Below are positions 25,932 to 35,432 of a stretch of DNA of 52,049 nucleotides, in pieces. Every line of letters begins with the position of its first letter. Positions within the stretch are counted from its first letter, which is position 1. Both the position numbers and the translations under genes were made by a program. The notes under the pieces are model-generated. The model was not told the DNA's origin, did no database searches, and saw nothing but the letters and a program-made list of their open reading frames with translations. Source of the stretch: JADJNW01 sp964517145 (GTDB lineage: Bacteria; Bacteroidota; Bacteroidia; Chitinophagales; Saprospiraceae); NCBI GenBank assembly GCA_964517145.1, contig CAZFBN010000021.1:1-52049 (forward strand). The letters are read 5' to 3'.

Positions 25932-28900
25932 TTAAAAATCAAGCCCCAGTGAGAGATACAAACGCGGGTCTTGTACAATGCGGGTCTCAATGCCCCAAGC
26001 GTAATCCAGCCGCACAAAATAGCCAAAAATCGTACTGCGCACGCCAGCACCATAGCCCGCCACCACCGGATCGCGGAAGTAATTGATTTTCACAGTAAAT
26101 AACTGCCCATTTTGGAAAACCTGCGTATTCAGTGGGTTGTCCGTTTCAAGCGGATCATTGCCAAACCAAGCGGTACCAATATCAAAGAAGCCTACCAGTT
26201 GGAAATTTTGTAAAAACGGCGACTTGATGCGTTCAGAAATCATGCGGAATACCGGCAAACGCAATTCTGAATTGAACACCGCATAAGAATTGCCATTGCG
26301 AATGCCCGTGCCAAAGCCGCGCAGATTGGTTGCCAAAGTCTGGAAAGCAATCGCACTATTGCTAGCCGGAGTTGGGATATTGTCTTCCTGATCTGGGAAA
26401 AGCCAATTGTCCACGCCGCCCAGGAAGTACAAGTTTTTCTCTGTGCCAAAGGAAGCCGCGCCTGCAAAGCGCAACGCCAGAATCGGGTACTTGCCCAAAC
26501 GCTGATAATGCCGCGCATCCAAGCCCACAATACCCATTGCACCCTGCCCAAAATCAAAACTCACACCGTCTTGGATTTCTAGTGCAAAACGCTTGACGCC
26601 TTCCACAAAAAACTTGTAGCGCGTACCGTTTTTGATATTCAAAGCGACGTCGAAGGTGTTGTCAAACACGTATTCTAACTTTAACCCCATGCGCTGGTCA
26701 TTTCGGGTAGCGTCGCCCAAGTAAAAATTGCCACCGAGGGTATCGGTATAAGTTGCCAATTGAGTAGCACGGTCGCGTCGAATGGTTGCTGTTGCTCGAA
26801 TGCTGCGGAAAATATCCAAGGGGTAGCGCACCCCAAACTGCCCAAGCAAAATGTTGATTTTTCGGCGATCTGGTACAGGCGTGTTATCTTGAGCTTCGCG
26901 AACTTGTCGGCGGTAAATGGCATAACGTTTATCCAGGCGCTTTTTCTTATCATTAAAAACGAGAAAATATTCAGATCCATTGAAAGTAGTAGGAATACGT
27001 ACGCCGCCTTCAAATTCATAATCTTCAAACAAATCTTTAAAATTCGCTTTAAACAGAATACCTGGCGGCGGATAGCCAAATCCTGATTGTGGCGAAGCAG
27101 CAAAACTTTCCATACCTTCAAACAGCAAACTATTGTCCAACTGGGTGGTCACATAATCGGTGCGAAACTGCAAGCGATACGGCGTAATGCGCCCCGGACG
27201 GAAGCGATACAACGATTTAGGCTCGGGTTCCAGCGTCAACTGCGGCAGTTCACTCGGCAAAATAATGCTCAAATTGCCCGGCTGCGTCGGCTGTGATTGT
27301 GGAGCTTCAGGTTGCGGTTTTTCCTGTGGTTTCGGCTCTTCCGTCACCACTTTTGCCGGTTTTTCTTTGTCTTCAAATTCACTTTGGAAAAAATAATTGT
27401 CAATATCAATTTTAGAAGTATCCTCCTGCACGGGCACCGGAAGCACCATTACTTCTTCAACGGTATCTATTTTCAAAGTATCCGTTGGAACAGGAATGGT
27501 ATCTATCTCTGGTGTTTGAAATTGAAAAGCGGTGTCTATCGGTGGCGCTTGCGGTGTTACAGGTAAGGTGAGTTGCTTTTGAGGCGACACCATCCCAAGG
27601 GGCACGGTTCTACCAGAGCGCACAGCACGTGCAATTTGGCGTTGCCGGAAGCGCGTCAGCAATGGCGTCACTACTGTATCTGCCGATAACGGTTGCCAAA
27701 CCAATCGAGCTTTGCCATCCACCATAAACATTTCTACCATCCGATCTGCACGCGGCGCGGTATGTTGCTTCTGAATGCTGCGCGCGTAGTTGGAATTCGG
27801 ATGATTAATGGAACGTTCTTTGATAATAGGGCGAATAAAAATACTATCAATTTGCGTAGAATCTATGCCCGTCAAGGTAGAATCAGCGTGAATGGCAATT
27901 TCTGAACCATCGTTCAAAACAATCACCTGATCGTAATGGTGCAAATAGTCTTCCAAATAGCCCGCTTCGCGATTGACAATGCCCGAGCGATTACTCAAAT
28001 AGGTAAAAAAAGTGGTATCTGATGGCATCGGCTGGCGCTCGTCTGCAAAAGGCGTGTTCGTCACCCGCACCAATTCCCGATTTTTTGTTTCTAAATTAAA
28101 ATAATAAATATCAAATTTTTCCAAAGGTAAAATGGTATCCATGCTCGATGCCGTCAAAGGGTTGATAATGGAATCCGTGCGATTGGAAGTAAATAAAATG
28201 CCTCGCCGATTGCGTACATTGACTGCCACAGCATCCAGATCATCGTAATAATCATTTGTAAGTCGCTCACTCTGACGGGTATTCAAATAATACAAATAAA
28301 TATCTGAAAAACCACGCACCGTAGCCGAAAAAACCAGCGTATTCGGATTGACAAAATCCATGCTGTGTACGCGTTGAAACTGGGTCGAAAGGTCTTCTGT
28401 TTTAAATTTTTTATTAACAAGATTATACATTATTAATTTTGGCACATCACGCCGTTCGTACATGATCGCTAGTTCCTGCCCATTGGCATTCCAAGAAAAA
28501 AGTGGATAATTGTAATCGGTTTCCTGAAACGGATTACGAAAACCTTCTTTCATAATGCGCTCACGCTTACCGGTTTGTACATCTTGCAAAAAAATGCTGA
28601 ACCTTCCAATCTCATTCAAAGCATACGCAATTTTCCTGCCATCGGGGCTCAGGCGCACTTCACTCATCGGCAAGTTGCGGCGATTTTTTACACTTACATT
28701 GCCGGTCGGCATCACGCGCTCCTGATTTTCGCCTTTGTAACGCTGCTGATAATAAGAATACCAGCTCACGAGCAAAGCATCATAAGAACTACCCAGCACA
28801 TACAAAAAGCCACTTTCCACGCTGCGATTGATGCGTGTGAGGTACAGCAGGTTAGAAACGGTAGATTTTCCAAAATTTTCAGCAATAAAATACCACAAGG

Positions 28901-29558
28901 AATGCCCGGCGAGCTTAGGATTGGCTTCCGCAAAACGTTCAAAATTTTGAAACTTTTCATTTAACAACGCATCGCGCAACTGATTGTCCAACTCGCTGTT
29001 CCACTCTTCTCCGGCATAAGACGCCAAGCCATCTTTAAACCAAATGGGCAGGTTCATCATCACTGCATTCTGCACAATTTCCTGTAAATTGGAGCCAAAC
29101 AACATGGCATCCAGATACACCGAAGCAATACCCTCGCGCACCTGTTGCCGCAAGTGGTTGTGATTGCCATCGAAATACACAAAAATTTTGTTACCTGCAA
29201 TTTTTGTTTGCCCGCCAATGTTCGTAAAGGTTTCCTCGCTCCCGATATTGCTCTGCTTGAGGTCGGTCAAATCGGTATAAACAATGATTTGAATTTTTTC
29301 ATTAATGCGATGCTCCAGCAAGCCCTGAATTTCTTCAAAATCCTGCTCAGCGATCATCACCACCGCCTGCCCGATGTTGCGCGCCTCACCGTACCAGTAG
29401 GTGATAAAATTGTCACTTTCGTATTGCGACCACTCGTCAAAATCGCGGTGGTACTGCACGCGGTTTTTGCCGTAAGTGGTTTGAGTTCCTTGTGCCCAGC
29501 TGCCGGTGGCACCGCTCAAAGCCAATAACAGAAGGGTATAGCGGTAGAATAATTGCAT
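25932..29558 (-). CDS. TolB-like propeller protein with C-terminal outer-membrane barrel
   Basis: This 1208-residue exported protein has a signal peptide ending near GSWAQ. A peptidase-MA-like N-terminal domain (about 35-265, with NLPIWFKDGLASYAGEEW) lacks an HExxH motif and so is probably not proteolytic. WD40-like/TolB propeller repeats follow (about 285-620, e.g. LSPDGRKIAYALNE and FSWNANGQELAIMYERRD). A Pro/Glu/Thr-rich linker (about 660-780) leads to a beta-barrel of Omp85/BamA-like character (about 800-1208) that ends with an aromatic-terminated strand (LYLSLGLDF). It may be a surface or assembly protein. Function is unknown, but the domain order is recurrent in this phylum. Confidence 0.82.
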   Translation of the reverse strand: MQLFYRYTLLLLALSGATGSWAQGTQTTYGKNRVQYHRDFDEWSQYESDNFITYWYGEARNIGQAVVMIAEQDFEEIQGLLEHRINEKIQIIVYTDLTDLKQSNIGSEETFTNIGGQTKIAGNKIFVYFDGNHNHLRQQVREGIASVYLDAMLFGSNLQEIVQNAVMMNLPIWFKDGLASYAGEEWNSELDNQLRDALLNEKFQNFERFAEANPKLAGHSLWYFIAENFGKSTVSNLLYLTRINRSVESGFLYVLGSSYDALLVSWYSYYQQRYKGENQERVMPTGNVSVKNRRNLPMSEVRLSPDGRKIAYALNEIGRFSIFLQDVQTGKRERIMKEGFRNPFQETDYNYPLFSWNANGQELAIMYERRDVPKLIMYNLVNKKFKTEDLSTQFQRVHSMDFVNPNTLVFSATVRGFSDIYLYYLNTRQSERLTNDYYDDLDAVAVNVRNRRGILFTSNRTDSIINPLTASSMDTILPLEKFDIYYFNLETKNRELVRVTNTPFADERQPMPSDTTFFTYLSNRSGIVNREAGYLEDYLHHYDQVIVLNDGSEIAIHADSTLTGIDSTQIDSIFIRPIIKERSINHPNSNYARSIQKQHTAPRADRMVEMFMVDGKARLVWQPLSADTVVTPLLTRFRQRQIARAVRSGRTVPLGMVSPQKQLTLPVTPQAPPIDTAFQFQTPEIDTIPVPTDTLKIDTVEEVMVLPVPVQEDTSKIDIDNYFFQSEFEDKEKPAKVVTEEPKPQEKPQPEAPQSQPTQPGNLSIILPSELPQLTLEPEPKSLYRFRPGRITPYRLQFRTDYVTTQLDNSLLFEGMESFAASPQSGFGYPPPGILFKANFKDLFEDYEFEGGVRIPTTFNGSEYFLVFNDKKKRLDKRYAIYRRQVREAQDNTPVPDRRKINILLGQFGVRYPLDIFRSIRATATIRRDRATQLATYTDTLGGNFYLGDATRNDQRMGLKLEYVFDNTFDVALNIKNGTRYKFFVEGVKRFALEIQDGVSFDFGQGAMGIVGLDARHYQRLGKYPILALRFAGAASFGTEKNLYFLGGVDNWLFPDQEDNIPTPASNSAIAFQTLATNLRGFGTGIRNGNSYAVFNSELRLPVFRMISERIKSPFLQNFQLVGFFDIGTAWFGNDPLETDNPLNTQVFQNGQLFTVKINYFRDPVVAGYGAGVRSTIFGYFVRLDYAWGIETRIVQDPRLYLSLGLDF

Positions 29559-29720
29559 AGAATGTTGTTTCTTGAAAACTTTTTAAATGATAAGGCGCTT
29601 TTTTACTTATATTAAAGTGCTAATGTGTCAGCCTGTTTTTATTAAATTGTGCTACACTGAAAATTCAGCACATAATATAAGCTTTTTTAGTAAAAACCAA
29701 TACATTCTAAACGGAAAAAG

Positions 29721-30365
29721 ATGACAGAGGTTGTCCAACTGACATTTAATCCTTTTCAGGAAAATACCTATTTGTTGTACGACGACACAAAACAAGCTGT
29801 GGTCATCGATCCTGGCTGCCTGGAAGCGTGGGAAAAACGGGAACTGGAGCGCACCATTGAGCAGTTGAACCTAACGCCGGTGCGGCTTTTGAATACGCAC
29901 TGCCATTTGGATCATGTGTTTGGCAATCGCTTTGTCGCTGAAAAATACAATTTGTCGCTTGAAATACATTCCGGTGAAATTCCCGTTTTGGAACGTGCGC
30001 CTCAGGCGGCTCTATTGTACGGCGTTCCCTACCCCGAACTTTCTCCTGCACCGGGCAATTTCATTGAAGATGGCGGTTTCATTGAATTTGGGAATACTCG
30101 TCTGGAAGCCATTTTAACGCCTGGTCACTCCCCTGCCAGCCTTTCATTTTTTTGTAAAGAATCCAACTTTTTAATCGCCGGCGATGTCTTGTTCTACGGC
30201 AGCATCGGGCGCACCGATTTGCCCGGCGGCGACTACGACACGCTCATTGAAAGTATTGTCAATCGCTTGCTCCCGCTAGGAGACGAGGTCAAAGTTTATC
30301 CTGGGCACGGAAAAGCCACGACGATTGGTTTTGAAAAGCGGCATAATCCGTTTTTGACTAGTTGA
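29721..30365 (+). CDS. MBL-fold metallo-hydrolase (glyoxalase II-like)
   Basis: This 214-residue protein has the metallo-beta-lactamase fold. Metal ligands are visible: THCHLDH (His60, His62, Asp64, His65), GHS (His136), GD (Asp155) and PGHG (His196). This is the pattern of the small GloB-like hydrolases that act on thioesters. It probably hydrolyses a glutathione- or other thiol-linked substrate, which cannot be specified. The last four codons and the stop lie inside the left arm of a 61-bp palindrome shared with the convergent rnhB. Confidence 0.9.
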   Translation: MTEVVQLTFNPFQENTYLLYDDTKQAVVIDPGCLEAWEKRELERTIEQLNLTPVRLLNTHCHLDHVFGNRFVAEKYNLSLEIHSGEIPVLERAPQAALLYGVPYPELSPAPGNFIEDGGFIEFGNTRLEAILTPGHSPASLSFFCKESNFLIAGDVLFYGSIGRTDLPGGDYDTLIESIVNRLLPLGDEVKVYPGHGKATTIGFEKRHNPFLTS

Positions 30366-30411
30366 TTGCTAACAGCACTCCGAGTGCTGTTAGCAATCAA
30401 CTAGTCAAAAA
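30351..30411. repeat. Perfect 61-bp palindrome covering both convergent gene ends
   Basis: Bases 30351-30380 and 30382-30411 are exact reverse complements (30 bp each) around a single central C. The left arm encodes the last residues of the MBL hydrolase (F-L-T-S-stop). The right arm encodes, in another frame, the end of RNase HII (L-F-D-stop). The T-rich outer ends would make it an efficient bidirectional terminator. Confidence 0.95.
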
Positions 30412-31036
30412 GCTTTCCCTGCACGCCCTCCGGCAGCAAGCGAAAGGACATGCGATGATGCGGCGAAGCTCCGTATATCTGAATCGCAGTGCGATGCGCA
30501 ACCGTCGGGTAGCCTTTATTGTTCATCCAATCGTAGTGGGGGTATGCTGTGGCAATTTGCATCATGTAATCATCGCGGTAGGTCTTGGCGAGGATAGAAG
30601 CGGCGGCGATGGAAGCATATTTCGAGTCACCCTTGACAATGCAGTGAAAAGGGATGTTTTCATAAGGTTGAAAACGATTGCCGTCAATGAGTAGGCTCTT
30701 TGGAACAATCGAAAGCTGCGCAATGGCGCGGTGCATGGCGAGAAACGAGGCTTTGAGAATGTTGATCTCGTCAATTTCAGCGGGTGAAACCGAAGCGACC
30801 GCCCAGGCGAGCGCTTGTTGTTGAATAATAAGCCGTGCTTCCTTGCGTTGAGTTTCCGACAATTGCTTGGAATCGCGTACCAGCGGGTGAGCGAAATCTT
30901 TAGTGAAAATGACAGCAGCGGCAAAAACGGGTCCCGCGAGGCAGCCCCGCCCAGCTTCGTCACAGCCCGCTTCGAGGACGTTTTCATCGAAAAAAGGCAG
31001 CAGTTGAACTTTATTTTTTGGCAACGCTTTATTCAC
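30401..31036 (-). CDS. rnhB: Ribonuclease HII
   Basis: This 211-residue enzyme cleaves the RNA strand of RNA/DNA hybrids and single ribonucleotides in DNA. The family motif EAGCDEAGRGCLAGPVFAAAVI supplies the first Asp-Glu pair, and the later YASIAAASILAKTYRDDYM and SPHHRMSF segments are also typical. The frame stays open upstream to 31270, but that part is low-complexity intergenic repeat. The GTG at 31036 (VNKALPKNK) gives the normal family length. Its stop lies in the palindrome shared with the MBL gene. Confidence 0.92.
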   Translation of the reverse strand: MNKALPKNKVQLLPFFDENVLEAGCDEAGRGCLAGPVFAAAVIFTKDFAHPLVRDSKQLSETQRKEARLIIQQQALAWAVASVSPAEIDEINILKASFLAMHRAIAQLSIVPKSLLIDGNRFQPYENIPFHCIVKGDSKYASIAAASILAKTYRDDYMMQIATAYPHYDWMNNKGYPTVAHRTAIQIYGASPHHRMSFRLLPEGVQGKLFD

Positions 31037-31185
31037 AATTGCAATTTTAAATCGTTTTCTATAAAAGCCATTAAAACATAAAGTCACAAAAATGGCACAA
31101 AACCTTGATGCAATTTTGTGTTTTAGTGTCTTTGTGGCAACATTCGAATAAAACCAAATCGTGAAATCTGACATATGAAGTAGTG

Positions 31186-31258
31186 CCGAATAACATTCGG
31201 CGACGTATTTCCGAACACTGCAAGCATTCGGCGCCCCATTCGCCGAATAAAATTCGGT
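31186..31258. repeat. REP-like element with three CCGAA/TTCGG hairpins
   Basis: The gene-free stretch 31037-31415 contains three successive hairpins with the same stem core: GCCGAAT-AAC-ATTCGGC (31186-31202), CCGAA-11 nt-TTCGG (31211-31231) and CCGAAT-AAA-ATTCGG (31243-31257). The two outer ones are also roughly inverted copies of each other. This resembles a repetitive extragenic palindrome. The rest of the stretch is AT-rich with no ORF I would trust. Confidence 0.7.
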
Positions 31259-31349
31259 GCTACCTACCAAATTTCACGCCCAAAATGTGACATTTTACAC
31301 AAAAATTCGTCTAAACCAGATAGAAAAATGCGGATAAACTAAATAATTG

Positions 31350-31384
31350 TAGGTATGGCACATTTTAGAAATATGCCACACCTA
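31350..31384 (+). promoter_or_regulatory. Hairpin in the leader of the DUF5686 gene
   Basis: An 11-bp stem with one mismatch (31350-31360 with 31374-31384, 13-nt loop) lies 31 bp upstream of the start codon at 31416. No T run follows, so it may be an operator or an RNA structure rather than a terminator. No known regulator can be named. Confidence 0.3.
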
Positions 31385-31415
31385 TCGAAGCAGAATTTCC
31401 AAAAGAACCACTACT

Positions 31416-33914
31416 ATGAATCGCTTGTGCATTTTTCTGTTATTAAATTGCCTGACTATCAGTGCGTTTGCACAATTATACACGATCAAAGGACGTGTGC
31501 TGGATGCCGACACCAAGGAAGGACTTCCATTCAGCGATGTATATTTTGTTGGTACAACTATTGGGGTAGCAACAGATGAAAACGGCAATTATGAAATTCG
31601 TTCGCTCACGCTGCCCGACACACTGGCGGCTTCCGCATTGGGTTATGATATTTTCAAAAAAGTCGTTCAACGCGATTCTATTCAAACAATTGACTTTTAT
31701 TTAACTTCAAATAGTCTTGATTTACAAGAGATTGTAGTGCTTGCCGGTGAAAACCCTGCTAATGCCATCGTACGCGGCATTATCAAAAACAAAGACCAAA
31801 ATAAAATTGAAAAAAACGACGCTTACCAGTACGAAAGCTACGCCAAAGTAGAATTGGATTTGGAAAATATTAGTCCAAAACTGCGCCAAAGCAAGTTTTT
31901 AAAGCCTTTCGATTTTGTGTTTGAAAATATTGATAGTACTTCCGATGAAAAGCCTTTTTTACCGGTTTACATCAATGAAGTCGTAGCCGATGTGTATTAC
32001 GCCAAGGGAAAAGGCGAACCGAAAACTGTTCTGCGTGCGCAGCGTATCTCCGGCGCTGACAATGAAACCATTATAGAATATATCAAGAAAATTCACGCGC
32101 CATTTAGTATTTATGATAACTGGATTTATGTGCTGGAAAAACCTTTCGTGAGTCCCTTTTCCGACGCGGGTTTGGGTTATTATGAGTATTATATAATGGA
32201 TAGCACGTATATGAATGGACACTGGAGCCATCAGTTAAAATTCAAGCCCAAACGCAAGCAGGAAAACACCTTTTTTGGCACTTTTTGGGTAGCGGATACG
32301 AGTTTTGCCGTGCAGCGCGTGGACATGCGCATGAGTCCCGATGTGAATATCAATTTGGTGCAGCGCATCATTATTTATCAGGAATTTCAACCGCAGGATA
32401 GTAACTGGTTGCCGGTGGTGCAAAAAATGATCGTGGATTTTATTCCAACCAAAGACATCCCCGGCGTCATCGCCCGAAGGACGGAAACTTTCAAGAATAT
32501 TGTCTTAAATCATCAGGAAACGCGCCAGACTTATGCTGAAAGTGATGATAAATACTATCAGCAGGAAGACCTGGAACGCGACCAAGCCTACTGGGATCAA
32601 GCGCGACACGTACCTTTGACGAAAACAGAAGCTTCGGTGTATGCACTGGTGGACAGCATCCAGAATGTGCCGTTATACAAGACGTACATGTATCTGATAG
32701 ACCTGGTTTATTATGGTTATTTTGTGACCGGCTCCTGGGAAATTGGTCCGTATGGCTCGGCGATTGGGTTCAACCCGATTGAAGGGACGCGTTTCAGGCT
32801 GGGCGCACGCACGAGTTTGAATTTCAGCAAGAAACTGCGATTTGGCGGCTATGCGGCTTATGGCACCAAAGATCAGGAATGGAAATACGGCGGCGATTTT
32901 ATTTGGAAAATAAAGGATTATCCGCGCACGACGATTGGTGGGGGTTATAAAAATGACATCAGCTTGAGCAGCGAAAGCAGCGAGGATTTTTTGGAAACCG
33001 ACTTTTTTTCGGGCACTTTCCGGCGCAGTTTGCCGATGAAACTCATTCGCATTGAAGAAGGAAAATTTTTCTACGAGCAATACTGGAAAAAAGGATTTTC
33101 CAATCGCTTTACGCTGATTCACAGGGCAATGGATCCTTATGGCGGCTTGGCGGATAACAGTTTTGATTATGGCTTCCTGCGCGACCCGGAGACGATGAAC
33201 GGCTTGGATACGACCATCAACACCACTGAATTGCTCTTTAAAATGCGCTTCGCTTTTGATGAAACGGTGATTGATGAAACGTTTGCGAGGTATAGCGTTA
33301 CAACAAAGCATCCCATTATAGAATTTCAATATGCGGCAGGATTGAAGGGCGTTTTGGGCGGCGATTACAATTATCATCGCTTGTCGCTGAGTTACAAACA
33401 TTATTTAAATATCAATCCAATAGGTTGGTTGTCTTATCGTTTTGAAGCGGGGAAAGTGTTTGGCACGGTGCCGTTTTTGCTGATGGAGGTGCACCCCGGC
33501 AACGAAGGATTTTTCATGGCGCGCGGCATTTTCAACCTGATGAATCGCTACGAATTTGCCAGCGATACCTACGCGCAACTCATTCTGGAGCATCATTTCG
33601 ACGGCTTCTTTTTGAATAAAGTGCCTTTGTTCAGAAAATTAAATCTTCGAGAAGTCGCGTCTTTTAAAGCGGTGATGGGCAGCATTTCAGAAGAAAATCG
33701 CCAGGCGAATTTACCCAATCTATTCAATCCCAACGAATTAGACAACTACAATGGTTTCCGTGCGCCGTCGAGCCAGCCCTACATGGAGTTCGGCATTGGC
33801 ATTGAAAATATATTAAAAATATTCCGTATTGATGCCTTATGGCGAATGAATTATTTGGATAATAAACAGGCGAACCGCTTCGGCTGGGTCGGCGGATTTT
33901 ACTTTTTCTTTTAA
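31416..33914 (+). CDS. DUF5686 / carboxypeptidase-regulatory-like outer membrane protein
   Basis: This 832-residue protein has a signal peptide (CIFLLLNCLTISAFAQ). A carboxypeptidase-regulatory-like beta-sandwich follows (about 22-105, YTIKGRVLDADTKEGLPFSDVYF and DENGNYEIRS). The long DUF5686 region comes next (about 115-830), with NAIVRGIIKNKDQN near its start and alternating beta strands and a terminal FYFFF, indicating an outer-membrane barrel. It is a widespread Bacteroidota family of unknown function that resembles, but is not, a TonB-dependent receptor. It is a single gene, convergent with lgt. Confidence 0.87.
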   Translation: MNRLCIFLLLNCLTISAFAQLYTIKGRVLDADTKEGLPFSDVYFVGTTIGVATDENGNYEIRSLTLPDTLAASALGYDIFKKVVQRDSIQTIDFYLTSNSLDLQEIVVLAGENPANAIVRGIIKNKDQNKIEKNDAYQYESYAKVELDLENISPKLRQSKFLKPFDFVFENIDSTSDEKPFLPVYINEVVADVYYAKGKGEPKTVLRAQRISGADNETIIEYIKKIHAPFSIYDNWIYVLEKPFVSPFSDAGLGYYEYYIMDSTYMNGHWSHQLKFKPKRKQENTFFGTFWVADTSFAVQRVDMRMSPDVNINLVQRIIIYQEFQPQDSNWLPVVQKMIVDFIPTKDIPGVIARRTETFKNIVLNHQETRQTYAESDDKYYQQEDLERDQAYWDQARHVPLTKTEASVYALVDSIQNVPLYKTYMYLIDLVYYGYFVTGSWEIGPYGSAIGFNPIEGTRFRLGARTSLNFSKKLRFGGYAAYGTKDQEWKYGGDFIWKIKDYPRTTIGGGYKNDISLSSESSEDFLETDFFSGTFRRSLPMKLIRIEEGKFFYEQYWKKGFSNRFTLIHRAMDPYGGLADNSFDYGFLRDPETMNGLDTTINTTELLFKMRFAFDETVIDETFARYSVTTKHPIIEFQYAAGLKGVLGGDYNYHRLSLSYKHYLNINPIGWLSYRFEAGKVFGTVPFLLMEVHPGNEGFFMARGIFNLMNRYEFASDTYAQLILEHHFDGFFLNKVPLFRKLNLREVASFKAVMGSISEENRQANLPNLFNPNELDNYNGFRAPSSQPYMEFGIGIENILKIFRIDALWRMNYLDNKQANRFGWVGGFYFFF

Positions 33915-33942
33915 TGGTCAGAATCAGGATTCACAGGATTTT

Positions 33943-33983
33943 AGAATTTTCAGAATATGAATATGTAAAATTCTGAAAATCTT
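33943..33983. terminator. Bidirectional terminator between DUF5686 gene and lgt
   Basis: An 11-bp perfect stem (33946-33956 with 33970-33980), extended imperfectly on both sides, fills the 69-bp gap between the two convergent stop codons. The flanking GATTC/CAGGATT units belong to a common intergenic repeat type. Confidence 0.5.
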
Positions 33984-35153
33984 TTAATGCTGTAAATTCT
34001 GATTCCTTTTTCTTCGCCACAAAATAACGCACCCTGCTATTCCAACCAGAATGAGCACCACCGCAATCACCTCCGCCTGCGTAGGCTGCATGCCGAGGAA
34101 ATTATAGCGAATGTTAACACGAATCGTTTCTACCCAGAATCTTTCAATGCCATTCAAAATCAAATACACAAAAAACAACATGCCTGGAATGACTTCCAAT
34201 CGCTTGCGCAATGCCCATAATATCGAGGCAATTACAAATGCAAAAAATGTTTCATAAATTGGCGTTGGGTAAACCGCTTCCGCCAAACGCGAGCAATATT
34301 CCCAATTACAGCCTTCTATCGGCAAGCCTTCATTCAGTACATTTCTTGGATAATCGAATGCCCAGAGCCAGTCTGGCAAAAACCACCACGAAGGCTGCGC
34401 TGCCGCAACGATACCCCAGTCGCCATCGCCCGAAAACTGACAACCCAAGCGCCCCACGCCGTAACCGATAATCAGCGCGGGAGCCACCGCGTCCATCACG
34501 TGCAAAGGTGGAATTTTTTTACTTTTCAAATACCAGAAAACTGCCAAAAAGCCAACAATCAAGCCGCCATAAATTGCCAAACCGCCGCCGGAAAGCAAAG
34601 TACCCAGCGGATCTCGAAAGAAATCGGGCAAGTGTTCCAATACATCAAAGATTTTGGCACCGATGACGCCAGAAACCGCCGCAATGATGGTAATATCGCC
34701 AATGCGCTGGTGCGGATAAATGTCCATCACGGTTTCTTTCGGTTTTGGCAATTTTTTACGATTGCTTTCCCAATATTTCAATCCAACAAAAATGGCTAAG
34801 CCTAAAAATCCACCGAGCCAATTGCCCAAACCCGACAGCACCACACCCGCCGGGTCTGCCTGGAATACAGAAAAATTTTGTGCAATGTATAACAATTTGA
34901 ATCCCAGGATAAATCCAAACACCGCATTGGAAATGTACTCTCCCATCGTCGCAGGCTTTCCTTCCATTACTTTCACTTGCTCCGGCTGGAAAAAGCCTTT
35001 CGCTGCCTTTCGCTTCAATTCAATGTACAAAAAATACGCGCTGCTGAGAATGGCGAGCACCAGGAATAATCCAAATGTTTTGAAAATGGACGTCCAGTTA
35101 TCGGGCGGCGTGCCAAAAAGATCGTGGAAAAAGTAAGACAAGTCGGGATACAT
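33984..35153 (-). CDS. lgt: Prolipoprotein diacylglyceryl transferase
   Basis: This 389-residue polytopic enzyme transfers diacylglycerol from phosphatidylglycerol to the lipobox cysteine of prolipoproteins at the inner membrane. The Lgt signature GRLGCQFSGDGDWG and the later NGIERFWVETIRVN motif are both present, with about seven membrane segments. It is longer than E. coli Lgt because of the N-terminal segment and loop insertions (about 60-150) typical of Bacteroidota. A candidate promoter lies about 70 bp upstream. The substrates include SusD-type lipoproteins such as the one at 50.3 kb. Confidence 0.94.
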   Translation of the reverse strand: MYPDLSYFFHDLFGTPPDNWTSIFKTFGLFLVLAILSSAYFLYIELKRKAAKGFFQPEQVKVMEGKPATMGEYISNAVFGFILGFKLLYIAQNFSVFQADPAGVVLSGLGNWLGGFLGLAIFVGLKYWESNRKKLPKPKETVMDIYPHQRIGDITIIAAVSGVIGAKIFDVLEHLPDFFRDPLGTLLSGGGLAIYGGLIVGFLAVFWYLKSKKIPPLHVMDAVAPALIIGYGVGRLGCQFSGDGDWGIVAAAQPSWWFLPDWLWAFDYPRNVLNEGLPIEGCNWEYCSRLAEAVYPTPIYETFFAFVIASILWALRKRLEVIPGMLFFVYLILNGIERFWVETIRVNIRYNFLGMQPTQAEVIAVVLILVGIAGCVILWRRKRNQNLQH

Positions 35154-35223
35154 AGTTATATAGATGCCAGATTAAGAGATGCCAGATGCCAGACCGTAGC
35201 AACTGGATGTCAAATTGTTACTG

Positions 35224-35254
35224 CAAAAGTAGAATTTTATTGTGCAGAATTCAG
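35224..35254 (-). promoter_or_regulatory. Candidate lgt promoter
   Basis: On the minus strand a perfect -7 box TACTTTTG (35224-35231) lies 20 bp after CTG (35252-35254), which matches two of three bases of the -33 TTG. Between it and the lgt start are two or three copies of an AGATGCCAGA-type unit, a degenerate intergenic repeat. Confidence 0.45.
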
Positions 35255-35432
35255 CGAAGTGAAGAGAGATTTACCGCAAAGACCTTCTCCCATTTTCATT
35301 TGCAATTGAGATTCAAAATTCTACAATTCATCCAACCGCATTTACAACTCAATTGAAAACACTGGCTTCCCGCCTTTTTATCCCCCATTTTTGCAGCATC
35401 TTTTTGAATTGAAAACACCAAATACGATTGAC

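Noticed and set aside
31037..31270. An N-terminal extension of RNase HII by 78 residues
   Set aside because: The extension is translated intergenic repeat. The GTG at 31036 gives the normal family start and length.
32673..33401. A 242-codon minus-strand frame inside the DUF5686 gene
   Set aside because: It is a shadow of the barrel-coding sequence, with Arg/Ile/Phe-rich composition and no family resemblance.
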